Shown: piece after piece, positions 11,662 to 22,726 of the stretch
How the letters are laid out: each line of letters opens with the position of its first letter
How positions within the stretch are numbered: position 1 is the stretch's first letter
NCBI RefSeq assembly: GCF_030272615.1
Contig: NC_081410.1
Location: forward strand, 572,893,241-572,953,240
DNA: 60,000 bases
Direction: 5' to 3'
Source of the DNA: Cryptomeria japonica
Lineage: Eukaryota > Streptophyta > Pinopsida > Cupressales > Cupressaceae
Notes under the pieces: model-generated
The model's database searches: none
Seen by the model: only the letters and a program-made list of their open reading frames with translations
What the model was told of the DNA's origin: nothing
Translations under genes and position numbers: made by a program

Positions 11662-13210
11662 CAGCTAAGGAAGATCTCTCTGACAAGAAAGCTTTAGTGT
11701 CCCATATTGACAACAATGATCAATGGGTCATTGATAGTGGCTGCTCACACCACATGACCGGTGACAAGAACAAGTTCATCTCACTTGAATAATTGGTGGA
11801 GTAGTGAGATTTGGCATCAATACACCATGCTTGGTAAAAGGTAAAGGTTCAATTTATTTTAATGGAAAAAGTAATGTTGATGATGTGTATTGGGTTGAAG
11901 GATTGAAGCATAACTTGTTGAGTGTTGTTCAGCTAAATGATAAAAATTATCATCTTGAGTTCAAGAATGGAGGGTGTAAGATTTTAGGAGGAAAAGGATA
12001 ATTGATTATTGTCAGTAAATAGACAAAATGGTAACTTATTCCATCTAAACACTAATGTTAATAGTTGTTTGGTTGCAAAAGTTGAGGATTGGTTATGGCA
12101 TAGAAGATTTTGTCATGTAAATTTTGATAATTTGGTCAAGGTCACCAAGTCAAGTATGGTTAGAGGTATGCCACAAATAGTCAAACCAAACAATATGATT
12201 TGTAACGAGTGTCAATTGGGATACTGATTTATGTGGTCCTATGAGGAGTAGAAGTTTTCAAGGAGACAAATATTTCATGATATTTACTAATGACTATTCA
12301 AGAATAATGTGGGTTACATTTTTGAAGGAGAAGTCTAATGCTTTCAACAAGTTTAAGGCATTCAAAGCCTTAATGGAGAAAGAAACCGGTAAGAATCTAA
12401 AGTTCCTGAGATCTGACCAGGGTGGAGAATTCACATCAACTAAATTTGTGAAATATTGTGATGAGAATAGAATCAAGAGACAACTATCTGCACCAAGGAC
12501 ACCATAGTAGAATGGGATTGCAGAAATGAGGAACCAAGCCATAGTTGAACAATAGGAACAATGCTGATACAAGGAGATGTACCTAAAATGTTTTGGAGAG
12601 ATGTAGTCAGCACTTCAGTATACACAATGAACTAAGTATTGGTCAAGAAAGATAATGATAAAACTCCCCATGAATTATGGTATGGTCATACTCCTAATGT
12701 TATTTATTTCAAAGTCTTTGGTAGTAGGTGTTACATAAAGAGAGATGAGTATACCGGTAAGTTTGATCCTAAAAGTGATGAAGGAACTTTCCTTGGTTAT
12801 TCAACTAAGAGCAAAGCATTCAAGTGCTTTAACAAAAGAACCAAGAAGATTGTAGAAAGTGTTAATGAGAAAGTTGATGATTATTCCAACAAAAGTGGCG
12901 ATACCAACAAGTTTGATGCAGTAGATGAATGAAAGTTAGTGATCATTGAACTAAAAGTTCAAAATGATGATGAGCATAATAGTGTGTAGAATGTTGCTCA
13001 ACCGGAAGAAGAAGAAGAAGATGTAGAAGAGGCTTAATCACTTTAATCACAATACAAGACTCTCAACAATATGTAAATTTTAATCACTTTGTAGATCAAA
13101 TAATTGGAGATTAGAATGTTGGAGTACAAATAAGAAGAAAGATCAGAGAAAATGCTTGTCTAATTTCAATAATTGAACCTAAGATAGTGAGGGAAGCTCT
13201 CAAGGATGAT
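11662..13210 (+). pseudogene. pol: Copia C protease and integrase
   Basis: The protease motif WVIDSGCSHHMTGD lies at about 11720-11760 with the catalytic Asp-Ser-Gly intact. It is followed by the integrase zinc region (WLWHRRFCHVNFDNLVK, about 12090) with the second metal pair CNEC near 12205. The core shows TNDYSRIMWVTFL (12290) and FLRSDQGGEFTS (12400); the first acidic block (TDLCGP) straddles a frameshift near 12225-12240. The C-terminal GKFDPKSDEGTFLGYS block is at about 12760-12810. At least four frameshifts and several TAG stops break it. It is interrupted at 13210 by gypsy B, just before the RT begins. Confidence 0.85.
13206..13210 (+). repeat. Target duplication of gypsy B, left copy
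   Basis: ATGAT here and at 51311-51315 flanks B exactly. Confidence 0.9.
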
Positions 13211-14040
13211 TGGTGCAAGCACCTCTACTTTTCACGGTAGTTTCATGACTTGGGGGTTTCTAGTGATTGTCTTGTGTTTACTTGTGTTACAATAATGGGT
13301 TGTATCTCAAAGATAACCCTATATATAATAAAATGCCTTTGTCTAGTCAATAACCTCTCAAGTGCACATATAAACCTAGAGGTCTATTAGACCATGTGGG
13401 CTTGAATTATGGATTTTTGTGTTTTATGGTCCTAGAATGTTGTCTTAGGTGTTTTTAAGGATAATTATGACCTTGGGTGTGTTTGAGAAGGTTTAGGTGT
13501 TTAGGGATTAAAAGTTGCAAAACTTGCACAATTGTTGTCATTATTGTCGAGCAACTTTTCAAAAGTTTCCGGTTGGAATGTAACTTCTCCCAAATGGTCA
13601 TAAACATTTAAAAGTTGGTTGTGGTCATTGAGATGAGCCCATATATGCTTGTACAATTGAATAAGAAAGGTGTTTTAAAGTGGTTGATGATTTGGAGAAG
13701 TTTGGTCGAGTATTTGGAATAATCAAATATGATTTTGCCAGAACTGTGTTACATTTCCGTATTGTTCATACACAAAATTGAATGGTTTTGTGAAATTTTG
13801 GCTTGGTAAGGAAGAGAAATGATTTAAATTTCAAACAAACCTAGTCTGACCTCTTGAAGTGGTGTTTGACGGAAGATATTGACAATTTACTCTCTATAGG
13901 TCTGAAACCCTCCATTTTCCTAGGGTGTTGTATAGATGATGCCCTAACTTGCAATCTAGTAATTGGTTTTCAATGGCCATTGGCAAAATGCAATTTAGGA
14001 GGGTTTATTATGAGATTCCAAATGGACAAGGTTATAGGAG
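13211..14040 (+). repeat. 5' LTR of gypsy B, left part
   Basis: This matches the 3' LTR at 37431-37994 and 50405-50680 ('acctctacttttca', 'gcacatataaacctaga', 'tctgattttgccagaact', 'gaatggttttgtgaaattt'). It is cut at 14040 by gypsy A. The region 13508-13570 carries AAAAGTTGC and GCAACTTTT motifs. Confidence 0.9.
14036..14040 (+). repeat. Target duplication of gypsy A, left copy
   Basis: AGGAG here and at 21887-21891. The unbroken 3' LTR of B has a single AGGAG at the same place ('gtcagaggagttgg', near 50680), which confirms the empty site. Confidence 0.92.
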
Positions 14041-15622
14041 TGGTGTAGGAGCATCCTTATAAGGTCTTCTTCCATTTGCATTTTGTTGGGATTTTGCTTC
14101 TTTAAGAAGCCATGTAAATGTAATAAGAGCCAAGAGCTCATTGGTCTTGTTTAGGCCCTAGTTTAAGTCCTAGGTTCACAAGTCTAGGTTGAGTTTTATT
14201 TTGGATTAGAGGGTATGTGTTTCTATAGATGAGTTTGGGGTCCTTTTAGTATGGTTGTGTCCATAGGATAGCCCCATGTAGGCCTAAAAGTCAAGAAAAG
14301 CAACATTGCAAAAGTTGCTCAAAAGTTGCAAAAAGTTGCATGACAACTTTTCAAAGTTGTCATGCAACTTTTCCACCTAATGGGTCATAACCTTAGCTTG
14401 GAATGGAGAACCCTAAACTTGGCACACAAACTAAGGCAAAGACATTATATATTGTTGCAAACCCTAAAATGAGGGGTTGGATGTCAGATTGTACAGCCAA
14501 ATGGAGAAGGCCTTGACTGTAACTGTGTTTTTGTTGCCAGTTGACACAAATGGAGCATTAAAAGATTGAAAATGGATTTTTTTGCAGACTAAACTATGTT
14601 GAGAGTCTTGTATTGTGTTTATACTTTCATTTTGAGCATTTAGGTTAGGTTTATTGTGCAGTTTTGGTGTGTGTGTAAATACTTTGCAAATTTCTTCTTT
14701 GTTGTCTAGTTTTGGACTGTTTTGTGTAAATGGGTTGACAACTCCTATCCCCATTGTGGAAACACCATGAAACCATGGGAAATAGGAGTTTAGACCCTAT
14801 ATAGTACCTTAGAGGAAGTAGGGCCCTTGAAGATGTAGGTAATCCTTTCAAAGACCCACTCCTAGGTGAGACTGGACTGTGCCCAACTAGGAAGGGTTGA
14901 GGTTGCAGAGGTCCTTGAGAGAAAGGAAGGACAAGAAGGGAGGCACCATTTGGATGAGTTGTAGAGGGATGTGTGGATCACCATTGGTGAGAAGGAGGAG
15001 CTTCCACCAATCCCAAAAAAGTGGTGAAGGTAGAAAACCATCACTATGACCCTGGCAAGCCTAAAAACCCTCATAAAAACCCCTAAATTCACCTAGGGTA
15101 GTGTACGGACACTTGGAGGCCAAAAATGAGGAAAATATTTGAGCCTTTTCCAAATGAATAGCAATCCATTTGGGAATTTTCACAAGTTTGGGCATCGTTT
15201 GCAAGAGGGAGCCCTAAAAGTCCGGAATGGAGGCCTAATTGGGTACATTGCTTGTAGCCCTATTTTGTAGGAAAGAAGCAAAATAGTGAGATTGGTAACA
15301 AATAGGAAGGTCAAAACCTCTTGGGGACACATGAATGGATGGAGAACTATGTCAAAGACCTATCCAATCCTTTCTAGGACCTAAGAAGGTGTAGGAAGAG
15401 TTAAACCCTTATTAGCCTATGTGAGGGTTTTTGAAGCTTATGAGTAGGTGAGACCTTAGGAAAAGCATCACATGTTGTTAGTGGGTGGATTGGGATAGGT
15501 AAAGGGATTCCACAAGAAAGGGAAGTCCTAGAGACCCTAGGGTGTGGTTGGAACACTAGGTGATCCAAGGAGAGGATCAAAGAGCATAAACTAGGCTAGT
15601 CTATCCCATACCATTCTCATCA
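14041..15622 (+). repeat. 5' LTR of gypsy A
   Basis: The 1582-bp LTR runs from TGGTGTAGGAGC to 'cattctcatca'. It holds a perfect 20-bp inverted repeat with 2-nt loop at 14331-14372. A TATATATT run (about 14445) precedes the region repeated in the 3' LTR. Confidence 0.95.
14331..14372. repeat. Perfect palindrome in gypsy A 5' LTR
   Basis: Arms of 20 bases (AAAAGTTGCATGACAACTTT and its exact complement) are separated by TC. The same palindrome is at 20586-20627 in the 3' LTR. Confidence 0.95.
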
Positions 15623-15625
15623 AAT

Positions 15626-15637
15626 TGGTATCAGAGC
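15626..15637 (+). promoter_or_regulatory. Primer-binding site of gypsy A
   Basis: TGGTATCAGAGC, complementary to the 3' end of initiator-Met tRNA, three bases from the LTR end. Confidence 0.92.
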
Positions 15638-15662
15638 AAGTTAAAGATTTGGTGGACCGTGC

Positions 15663-16850
15663 ATGTCTCTATATTCTGGTGAATCAGTAGGGGAGAACAT
15701 AGTGGTCACTAATGCAGAGCTGGCTAGGGAGGTAGAAGAAAAAAAGGAGAAAAATAGACACCTTGAAGATGCTATGAGTGAGATAAGGAACAAGCTGCAA
15801 GAAGTCATTGATCAGAGAGCACAAAAACTCTGGGGTGTAGACACTAGTGACAGAGGCAAGAAAGCTATTGATCTAGATGACATCATACTTGAACCAAACA
15901 CCTTAAGCAATGAAGAACCTTTTGTAAAGGCCATCTAGGCTTTGAATACAAAAGCTTTTGAAGGATTGCCACATTTCAGTGGAAGGATGGACATTGACAC
16001 CATCATGGAATGGATTGAGGGTATGGAGAACATCTTTGAGTGTGAAGGTGTGATAGAAGCTCAAAAGGTTAAGGTTTCCAAATCAAGACTAAGGGGGGCA
16101 GCCTTGACATGGTGGAAGTACTTGCAAGAGGAGATAATTAGCATGGGAAAGCTACCTATTGCAAATTGGAAGGCCATGGTGAGTAAGATCAAGGAGAACT
16201 ACTTGCCAGAGGATTATGAAGTCCAACTTCATAAGAAGAGATAGGGATTGAAGTAGAAAGACCTTGATGTGGCCTCCTACATAGAGGAGTTTCAAAAGAT
16301 TTGTCTTAGATCCAAAGTCCAAGAAGAGGAATCTATCAAGGTGGCTAGGTATCTAAGTGGCCTAAAGTGGAACATCTAAGAGGAGATAAGCCTATGGACT
16401 CCTACCACTGTCCAAAACTGTCATCAGCTTACTACTAAGGTGGAAGAGAGGAACAAAAGGAAGGTAGACTCCAACAACAGGGGTAGAGGTAGAGGTAGAG
16501 ATCAAATGAATCACCGAGGTGGTTACCAAAGCAAGGCAAGTGAGCAAAGGAATCAAGGAGAGTCCAAGTTGACTAAGCATAATAGTGAAACCACTCTTAG
16601 AGGATCCCATTCTCAAGGAAGAGGTGCACAAGGGGACCCAAATAGGAGTAGAGGTACTGGCAAGGGTAATTCCTACTTTGCAACCATGAAATGCTATAAT
16701 TGTGGTCAATTGGGACACCTAGCCTATAGATGCCCTGACAAGCCTACCTCATCAAACAATGGAAAGAGGGTTGCTTATGCCCATGAAGACACATCAAGCA
16801 ACAAAACACCTAAGGTGGACCATATTGAATTAGAGATTGGAGAAAATCTT
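15663..16850 (+). pseudogene. gag: Gypsy A gag with zinc knuckle
   Basis: From ATG at 15663 (MSLYSGESVGENIV) one frame runs on. It has an N-terminal coiled coil (ELAREVEEKKEKNRHLED), then the gag core (LPHFSGRMDIDTIMEWIEGM, LRGAALTWWKYLQEE, YLPEDYEVQL, and VASYIEEFQKIC with RYLSGL). An Arg/Gly/Asn-rich basic stretch follows (about 16440-16660), then CYNCGQLGHLAYRC, an intact CCHC knuckle at about 16690-16733. In-frame stops lie at 15936-15938 (TAG), near 16242 and 16254 (both TAG) and near 16377 (TAA), all where Gln or another C-starting codon is expected. Gag and pol share the frame with no programmed shift visible. Confidence 0.9.
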
Positions 16851-17560
16851 ATGTTTGATAGAGTCTTGATAAGACAACTGGTTAAGGATGAATCTAAGCA
16901 TAGGAGAGCATTGTTTAGGGTGAGATGCAAAATCCTTGGTAAAGTTTGCAAGGTGATAGTTGATTCAGGGTCAACTGATAACATCATATTAGATGAGGTA
17001 GCCAAGAAGTTGAAACTCACAAAGATACCCCACACTAGCCCTTACAAGGTGGCATGGTTGAATCAAGGATAGAGTGTGCTTGTCAATGAACAGACTTGGG
17101 TAGAGCTCTTTATTGGAGGATACAAGGATAAGATCCTTTGTGATGTGTTACCCATGGATGCTTGTCAGCTACTGCTATGTAGACCCTAGAAATTTTATAG
17201 GAAGATGATCTATGATGGAGAGGAGAACTCCATTTCCTTCAAGAAGGACAACAGAACCTTTAAGATTTAGTCTCTAACAGAGAATGATGAGGGAACCTCA
17301 AGAACACCTAGTGTCTTACTTAATACTGGTAAAGAGTTCTTACACCTGCTACATGAAGAGGAGATAGTGGGATGTGCCATCTTTGTGAAGCCAAAGGAGG
17401 AGGAAGATAAGTTACAAATAGAGGTACCTAAGGAGGTAAAACAAATGTTGCAAGAGTATAAAGACATAGTGAGTGATGGAGCGCCTACAACACTTCCACC
17501 AAGAAGGTCTATAAGCCATCAAATATAATTTGTCCCTGGTGCATCCCTACTCAATAAAGC
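16851..17560 (+). pseudogene. pol: Gypsy A protease and linker
   Basis: The aspartic protease reads KVCKVIVDSGSTDNIILDEV at about 16942-17000, with D-S-G intact. It continues with YKVAWLNQG, FIGGYKDKILCDVLPMDACQLLL and a decayed GRPW (reads CRP then stop). Stops: TAG after LNQG, TAG after CRP (Trp expected) and TAG after TFKI. The linker carries EVKQMLQEYKDIVSDGAPTT, the usual lead-in to RT. The protease cuts the Gag-Pol precursor. Confidence 0.88.
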
Positions 17561-18815
17561 AGCATATAAGCTCACACCTGATCAAAACAAGGAGGTGGCA
17601 AGTCAAGTGTAGGAGTTGTTGGATCAAGGATTGATCAAGAAGAGCATCAACCCATGTGCAGTCCCAATAGTACTAGCCACAAAGAAGGGAGGCAAGTGGA
17701 GACTTTGCACTAATTCAAGGGAAATCAATAGGATCACCATAAGGTATAGATTTCCTATTCCTAGAATAGAGGATTTGATGGACTATTTAGGAGGTGCCAT
17801 GTATTTTACTAAGTTGGACCTTAAAAGTGGTTATCATCAGATTAGGATTAAGGAGGGTGATGAGTGGAAGACTACTTTTAAGACCATAGAAGGGTTGTAT
17901 GAATGGCTTGTGATGCCATCTGGACTTACCAATGCCCCAAGAACCTTCATGAGGTTGATGAATAAGGTGTTGAAGGACTTCACAGGTAGATTTGTGGTGG
18001 TGTACTTAGATGACATACTCATCTATAGCAGAACCAAAGAGGAGCACCTAGAACATTTGAGGTTAGTACTAGAGAGGTTGCATGAAGAGAAGTTGGTAAT
18101 CAACTTAGAGAAGTGTGAATTTTTGAAGCAAGAGTTAGTCTACTTGGGGTTTGTGGTATCTAAGGGAACCTTGAAGATGGATCCAAGCAAAGTGGAGGCA
18201 ATCTTGAATTGGCCTGCCCCTAAAAGAGGGACTGAAGTTAGGAGTTTCCATGGTTTAGCCAAATTATATAGAAAGTTTGTGAGGAACTTCAGTGGCATAT
18301 GTGCACCAGTACTTGACACCATAAAAGAAGGCCTTAAAACTAAGTTCAAATGGATTGAACAAGTTGATAAAGCATTCCAGTTGTTGAAGCAAGAAGTAGC
18401 CACAAAACCCATCCTACTCTTACCTACTTTTGACAAGTGATTCAGATTGGAATGTGATGCAAGTGGAATTGTAGTAGGGGGTGTATTGATTCAAGAGGGA
18501 AGGCCTGTGGCATTTTTTAGTGAGAAGCTTAATGAGGCAAATAAGAGGTATTTAGCATATGATCTAGAGTTGTATGCACTAGTTCAGTCTCTCAAGAAGT
18601 GGAGGCATTACTTACTCCCAAAAGAATTTGTGGTGTTCACTGATAACCAGGCTTTGAGTTACATTAACACTCAAGAGAAGCTTAGCAATAGATATTTAAA
18701 GTGGATGGATTACCTCCAATCCTTTACCTTTACCATCATGCATAAAAAGGGGTAGCTTAACAAGGTGGCAGATGCTTTAAGCCAGAAGTTGTTGACTGTC
18801 CAAGAGTTACAATTG
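17561..18815 (+). pseudogene. pol: Gypsy A reverse transcriptase and RNase H
   Basis: RT spans about 17590-18250: [54 protein letters not shown], and the catalytic [10 protein letters not shown] at about 18000-18029 (Y-x-D-D intact). RNase H follows: ECDASGIVVGGVL at about 18450, DLELYALVQSLKKWRHYL, VFTDNQALSYI and, after a TAG, KVADALS. Stops: TAG near 17610, TGA near 18438 (Arg expected) and TAG near 18753. These domains copy element RNA into DNA. Confidence 0.93.
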
Positions 18816-20298
18816 CAGAGCATAGGGATAGAAGGTTTCAAGGATCTTTATGAAGAAGATGAGGACTTCTCATCAGCCTACAAGGTCTGCAAGGAGTTTG
18901 AGAATCATTTTCATGGTGAGTATGCAGATTACACTCTTCAAAATGGTCTCTTGTTCAAAGGCAATCAGTTATGTGTGCCTAGAGGATCCATGAAAGAAAA
19001 TTTCATACAAGAGAAACACAATGGAAGTCTAAGTGGACACTTTGGAATCAATAAAACTTTGGATCTATTATAGAGGTACTACTATTGGCCTAGGTTGCCA
19101 AGGGATGTGAGAAGGTATGTGGAGCAATGTGGTGTGTGTCAAAGGGAAAAAGGAGGATCAAGCAATGCAGGCCTCTATCAGCCATTACCGGTCCCAAATA
19201 GGCCTTGGTAGTGTGTGAGCATGGACTTTGTGGTAGGACTCCCCAAGGCAAAGATAGGTATGGATAGCATCTATGTGGTGGTAGACAAATTTTCTAAGAT
19301 GAGCCATTTTATTCCATGTAGAACTACTCATGATGCTAGTTATATTGCAATCTCTTCTTTAAGGAGATTGTAAGGATACATGGACTCCCATTAAGTATTG
19401 TTTCAGATAGGGATAGCAAGTTCATGGGCCATTTTTAGCAAACCTTATGGAGAAGACTAGGGACTAATTTATCATTTAGCTCAGCTTACCATCCACAAAA
19501 TGATGGTCAAACTAAAGTCATTAATAGGGTGTTAGGAAAATTGTTGAGGTGTCTAACCAAGGAGTATGGGAAGACTTGAGATCTAGTTATTCCACAAGCT
19601 GAGTATGCCTACAATGACAGTGTAAATAGGACCACTAGAAGGAGTCCTTTTGAGGTTGTCTATGGCAAAAATCTAAGAGGTGTGTGTGAACTAAGAGAAC
19701 TTGGTTCCATGGAGATGAAGAGTGGGTAAGCAGAGGACTTCACTCAAACCATCAAGGAAGTCCAAGAACAGGTCAAGAGAGCCATCCTAGAGTCTACTAA
19801 AAAACTAAAAGCTAAAGTGGATGGAAAAGGAGAGAGGTTTAGTTCAATGTGGGTGACTATGTGATGGTCCATCTAAGTAAAGCTAAAATGCAAAGCGGCA
19901 AGCCTACTAAGCTACAAATGAAGAGGGTAGAACCTTGTAGAATTCTGTCCAAATATGGTGAGAACACCTACAAGGTGGATCTTCCTTCAGATTTGGCTAT
20001 ATCACCAGTCTTCAATGTTGCTGATCTGATATTATATAAAGGTGAAATAGCAGGGCAAACTAAGAATCAAGCCAAGGTGCTGCAGGACTTGGATGTGAAT
20101 GCCTTACCTCAAGTGAAGTAGCCCATAGCAGAGGAGATCTTGGAGTTAAGGGTGAAGAAGTCTACTAGACACCAGGTCTACATGGAACACTTGGTGAAGT
20201 GGGTAGGTCAACTTGAGTCAGAAGCCACTTGGGTTCAAGAGGGTAGGTTTAAGAAACTTGGTATTGACCTAGCTCTCATCTCTCCCCTAGTTCCTTAA
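18816..20298 (+). pseudogene. pol: Gypsy A integrase and chromodomain
   Basis: The integrase HHCC zinc finger spans about 19010-19150 (EKHNGSLSGHFGINKTLD, then CGVCQREKGG). Core: [11 protein letters not shown] (first Asp, about 19217); a frameshift near 19350; then [13 protein letters not shown] (second Asp) and the Q-N-D-G-Q-T-K block for the Glu position, where Lys stands for Glu. The C-terminal GKPTKLQMKRVEPCRILSKYG domain is followed at about 20170-20240 by YMEHLVKWVGQ and EATW, a chromodomain, which in chromoviruses reads histone marks and steers integration to heterochromatin. Ends at TAA 20296-20298. Stops include TAG near 19072 and 19209. Confidence 0.9.
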
Positions 20299-20306
20299 TT
20301 CTATGT

Positions 20307-20316
20307 AGAGGGGGAG
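20307..20316 (+). promoter_or_regulatory. Polypurine tract of gypsy A
   Basis: AGAGGGGGAG followed by TA and the LTR start at 20319; primes plus-strand synthesis. Confidence 0.88.
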
Positions 20317-20318
20317 TA

Positions 20319-21886
20319 TGGTGTAGGAGCACCCTTATAAGGTCTTCCTCCATTTTCATTTTGTTGGGATTTTGCTACTTTAAGAAGCCATGTAAATGTA
20401 ATAAGAGCCAAGAGCTCATTGGTCTTGTTTAGGTCCTAGGTTCACAACTCTAGGCTGAGTTTTCTTTTGGAGTAGAGGGTATGTGTGCCCATCGATGAGT
20501 TTGGGGTCCTTTTAGTATGGTTGTTTCCATAGGATAGCCCCATGTAGGCCTAAAAGTCAAGAAAAGCAACATTAAAAAAGTTGCAAAAAGTTGCATGACA
20601 ACTTTTCAAAGTTGTCATGCAACTTTTCCACCAAATAGGTCATAACCTTAGCTTGGCATGGAGAACCCTAACCTTGGCACACAAATCGAGGAAAAGACAT
20701 TATATATTGTTGCAAACCCTAAAATGATGGGTTGGATGTCACATTGTACAGCCAAAGGGAGAAGGCCTTGACTGTAGTTGTGTTTTTGTTGCCAGTCAGC
20801 ACAAATGGAGCATTAAAAGATTGACAATGTATTGTTTTGCAGACTAAACTATGTTAAGAGTCTTGTATTGTGTTTATACTTTCATTTTGAGCATTTATGC
20901 TAGGTTTATTGTGCAATTTTGGTGTGTGTAAATACTTTGCAAATTTCTTCTTTGTTGTCCAGTTTTGGACTATTTTGTGTAAATGGGTTGACAACTCCTA
21001 TCCCCATTGTGGAAACACCATGAAACCATGGGGAATAGGAGTTCAGACCCTATATAGTACCTCAGAGGAAGAAGGGACCTTGAAGATGTAGGGAAGCCTT
21101 TCAAAGACCCACTCCTAAGCGAGACTAGACTGTGCCCAACTAGGAAGGGTTGAGGTTGCAGAGGTCCGTGAGAGCAAGGAAGGACAAGAAGGGAGGCACC
21201 CTTTGGAGGAGTTGTAGAGGGATGTGTGGAGCACCATTGGTGAGAAGGAGGAGCTTCCACCAATCCAGATGAGGTGGTGAAGGTAGAAAACCATCAGTGT
21301 GACCCTTGCAGGCCTAAAAACCCTCATAAAATCTCTCAAAAACCCCTAAATTCACCCAGGGCAGTGTACGGACACTTGGAGGCCCAAAATGAGGAAAATA
21401 TTTGAGCCTTTTCTAAATGAATAGTAGTCCCTTTGGGAAGTTTCACAAGTTATGGCATCATTTGCAAGAGGGAACCCTAAAAGTCTGGAATGGAGGCCTA
21501 ATTGGGCAAATTCCTTGTAGCCCTATTTTGTAGGAAAGAAGCAAAATAGTGAGATCGGTAACAAATAGGAAGGTCAAAACCTCTTGGGGACACATGAATG
21601 GATGGATAACTATGTCAAAGACCTATCCAATCCTTGCTAGGACATAATAAGGTGTAGGAAGAGTTAAACCCTTATTAGCCTATGTGAGGGTTTTTGAAGC
21701 TTGTGAGTAGGTGAGACCCTAGGAGAAGCATCACATGTTGTTGGTGGGTAGATTAGGCAAGGTCAGGGGATTCCACAAGCAAGGGAAGTCCTAGAGACAT
21801 TAGGGTGTGGTTGGAACACCTGGTGATCCAAGGAGAGGATCAAAGAGCATAGACTAGGCTAGTCTATCCCATACCCATTCCCATCA
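20319..21886 (+). repeat. 3' LTR of gypsy A
   Basis: The 1568-bp LTR runs from TGGTGTAGGAGC to 'cattcccatca' and matches 14041-15622 throughout with scattered substitutions and small gaps. The 20-bp-arm palindrome recurs at 20586-20627. Open frames within it are LTR sequence, not genes. Confidence 0.95.
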
Positions 21887-22521
21887 AGGAGTTGGTTTGG
21901 CATTTTGCCACCAAGCCCTAGTCTAAACTTTGTGAGGGTTTAGATTAGAACAATTAGAGATTGATTAATTGCAAAATGGATATCAATGGGAAATGGAGTT
22001 AGATGATTTAATTAGTGTATTTAGACCTTACAAAATCTCTCCAAATAGTTATATCTTCCTTGTGATCCCATTCCCATATGCTTCCTTTGCAACCTAGGCC
22101 TAATTTCATCAACTAGGTCTGTGACCCAAGTAGGTGCCTAGGAGTGTTGGAGCAGGTTGGAGGTCTAATTCTTTGGAGTTTGGAAGAGGTTGAAAAAGGG
22201 TATTTGAAATTAAAAAATTTTGGGGCCTTGTTTGGCACGTTTTGGAGTAAAGACCGAAAAAGAAGGAAAATATGGCTACTAGCTGGGTAGGTGTGACTAG
22301 GGGTAAAAGAGAAAAGTCACTACTCTTGTGAAGCAAGAAAGTTGTGAAAGGTCTTGTCAAGACCTAAGAACATTATAAATGTGTTTTCCAACCCTTGTGA
22401 GGGGTAGAATCTAAAATTTGTTATTGGTGTGAATTGAAGCCTATAAAGGCTTGAGATTGGAAGAGTGAAAGGTGAGTGTGAGTGGGGCTTTGCCACTCTA
22501 CTGTTGCATATCTCTGCATCA
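21887..22521 (+). repeat. 5' LTR of gypsy B, right part
   Basis: After the right AGGAG copy (21887-21891), the B LTR resumes 'ttggtttggcattttgcc' and ends 'tctctgcatca' at 22521. It matches 50685-51310 closely. Confidence 0.92.
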
Positions 22522-22523
22522 GG

Positions 22524-22535
22524 TGGTATCAGAGC
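22524..22535 (+). promoter_or_regulatory. Primer-binding site of gypsy B
   Basis: TGGTATCAGAGC, initiator-Met tRNA type, two bases after the LTR end. Confidence 0.9.
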
Positions 22536-22565
22536 CCTAGAAGAACCTTGGGAAGATTTTAAACC

Positions 22566-22726
22566 ATGGGAGATAGGGAATAGGTACAAAATGAAGAGGA
22601 GATACCCTCTAGAGTCACCAATGTAGAACTGGCTAGGATAGAGAGGGAGCAAATAGCCAAGAATAGAAAGATGGAAGCAGAAATAGAAAATTTGAATAAG
22701 GATCAAGCTAGGAAAGAAGTTGTCTC
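22566..22726 (+). pseudogene. gag: Gypsy B gag N-terminus, cut by copia D
   Basis: ATG at 22566 opens MGDRE, TAG, then VQNEEEIPSRVTNVELARIE and a coiled coil (REQIAKNRKMEAEIENLN). This parallels the A gag start (VTNAELAREVEEKKEKNRHLED). It is interrupted at 22726 by D. Most of the gag that should follow is missing on the other side of D. Confidence 0.85.
22722..22726 (+). repeat. Target duplication of copia D, left copy
   Basis: GTCTC here and at 33907-33911. Confidence 0.92.

Larger units (their letters stand above)
14041..21886 (+). mobile_element. Gypsy chromovirus A, structurally complete
   Basis: A 7846-bp element with two LTRs (14041-15622 and 20319-21886), primer-binding site, one long gag-pol frame, polypurine tract and AGGAG duplication. 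It sits in the 5' LTR of B. Domain order is gag, zinc knuckle, protease, RT, RNase H, integrase, chromodomain, which defines a plant chromovirus (Tekay/Reina-like by eye). LTRs differ by about 7%. Coding is dead through a dozen or more in-frame stops and a late frameshift. Confidence 0.95.
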
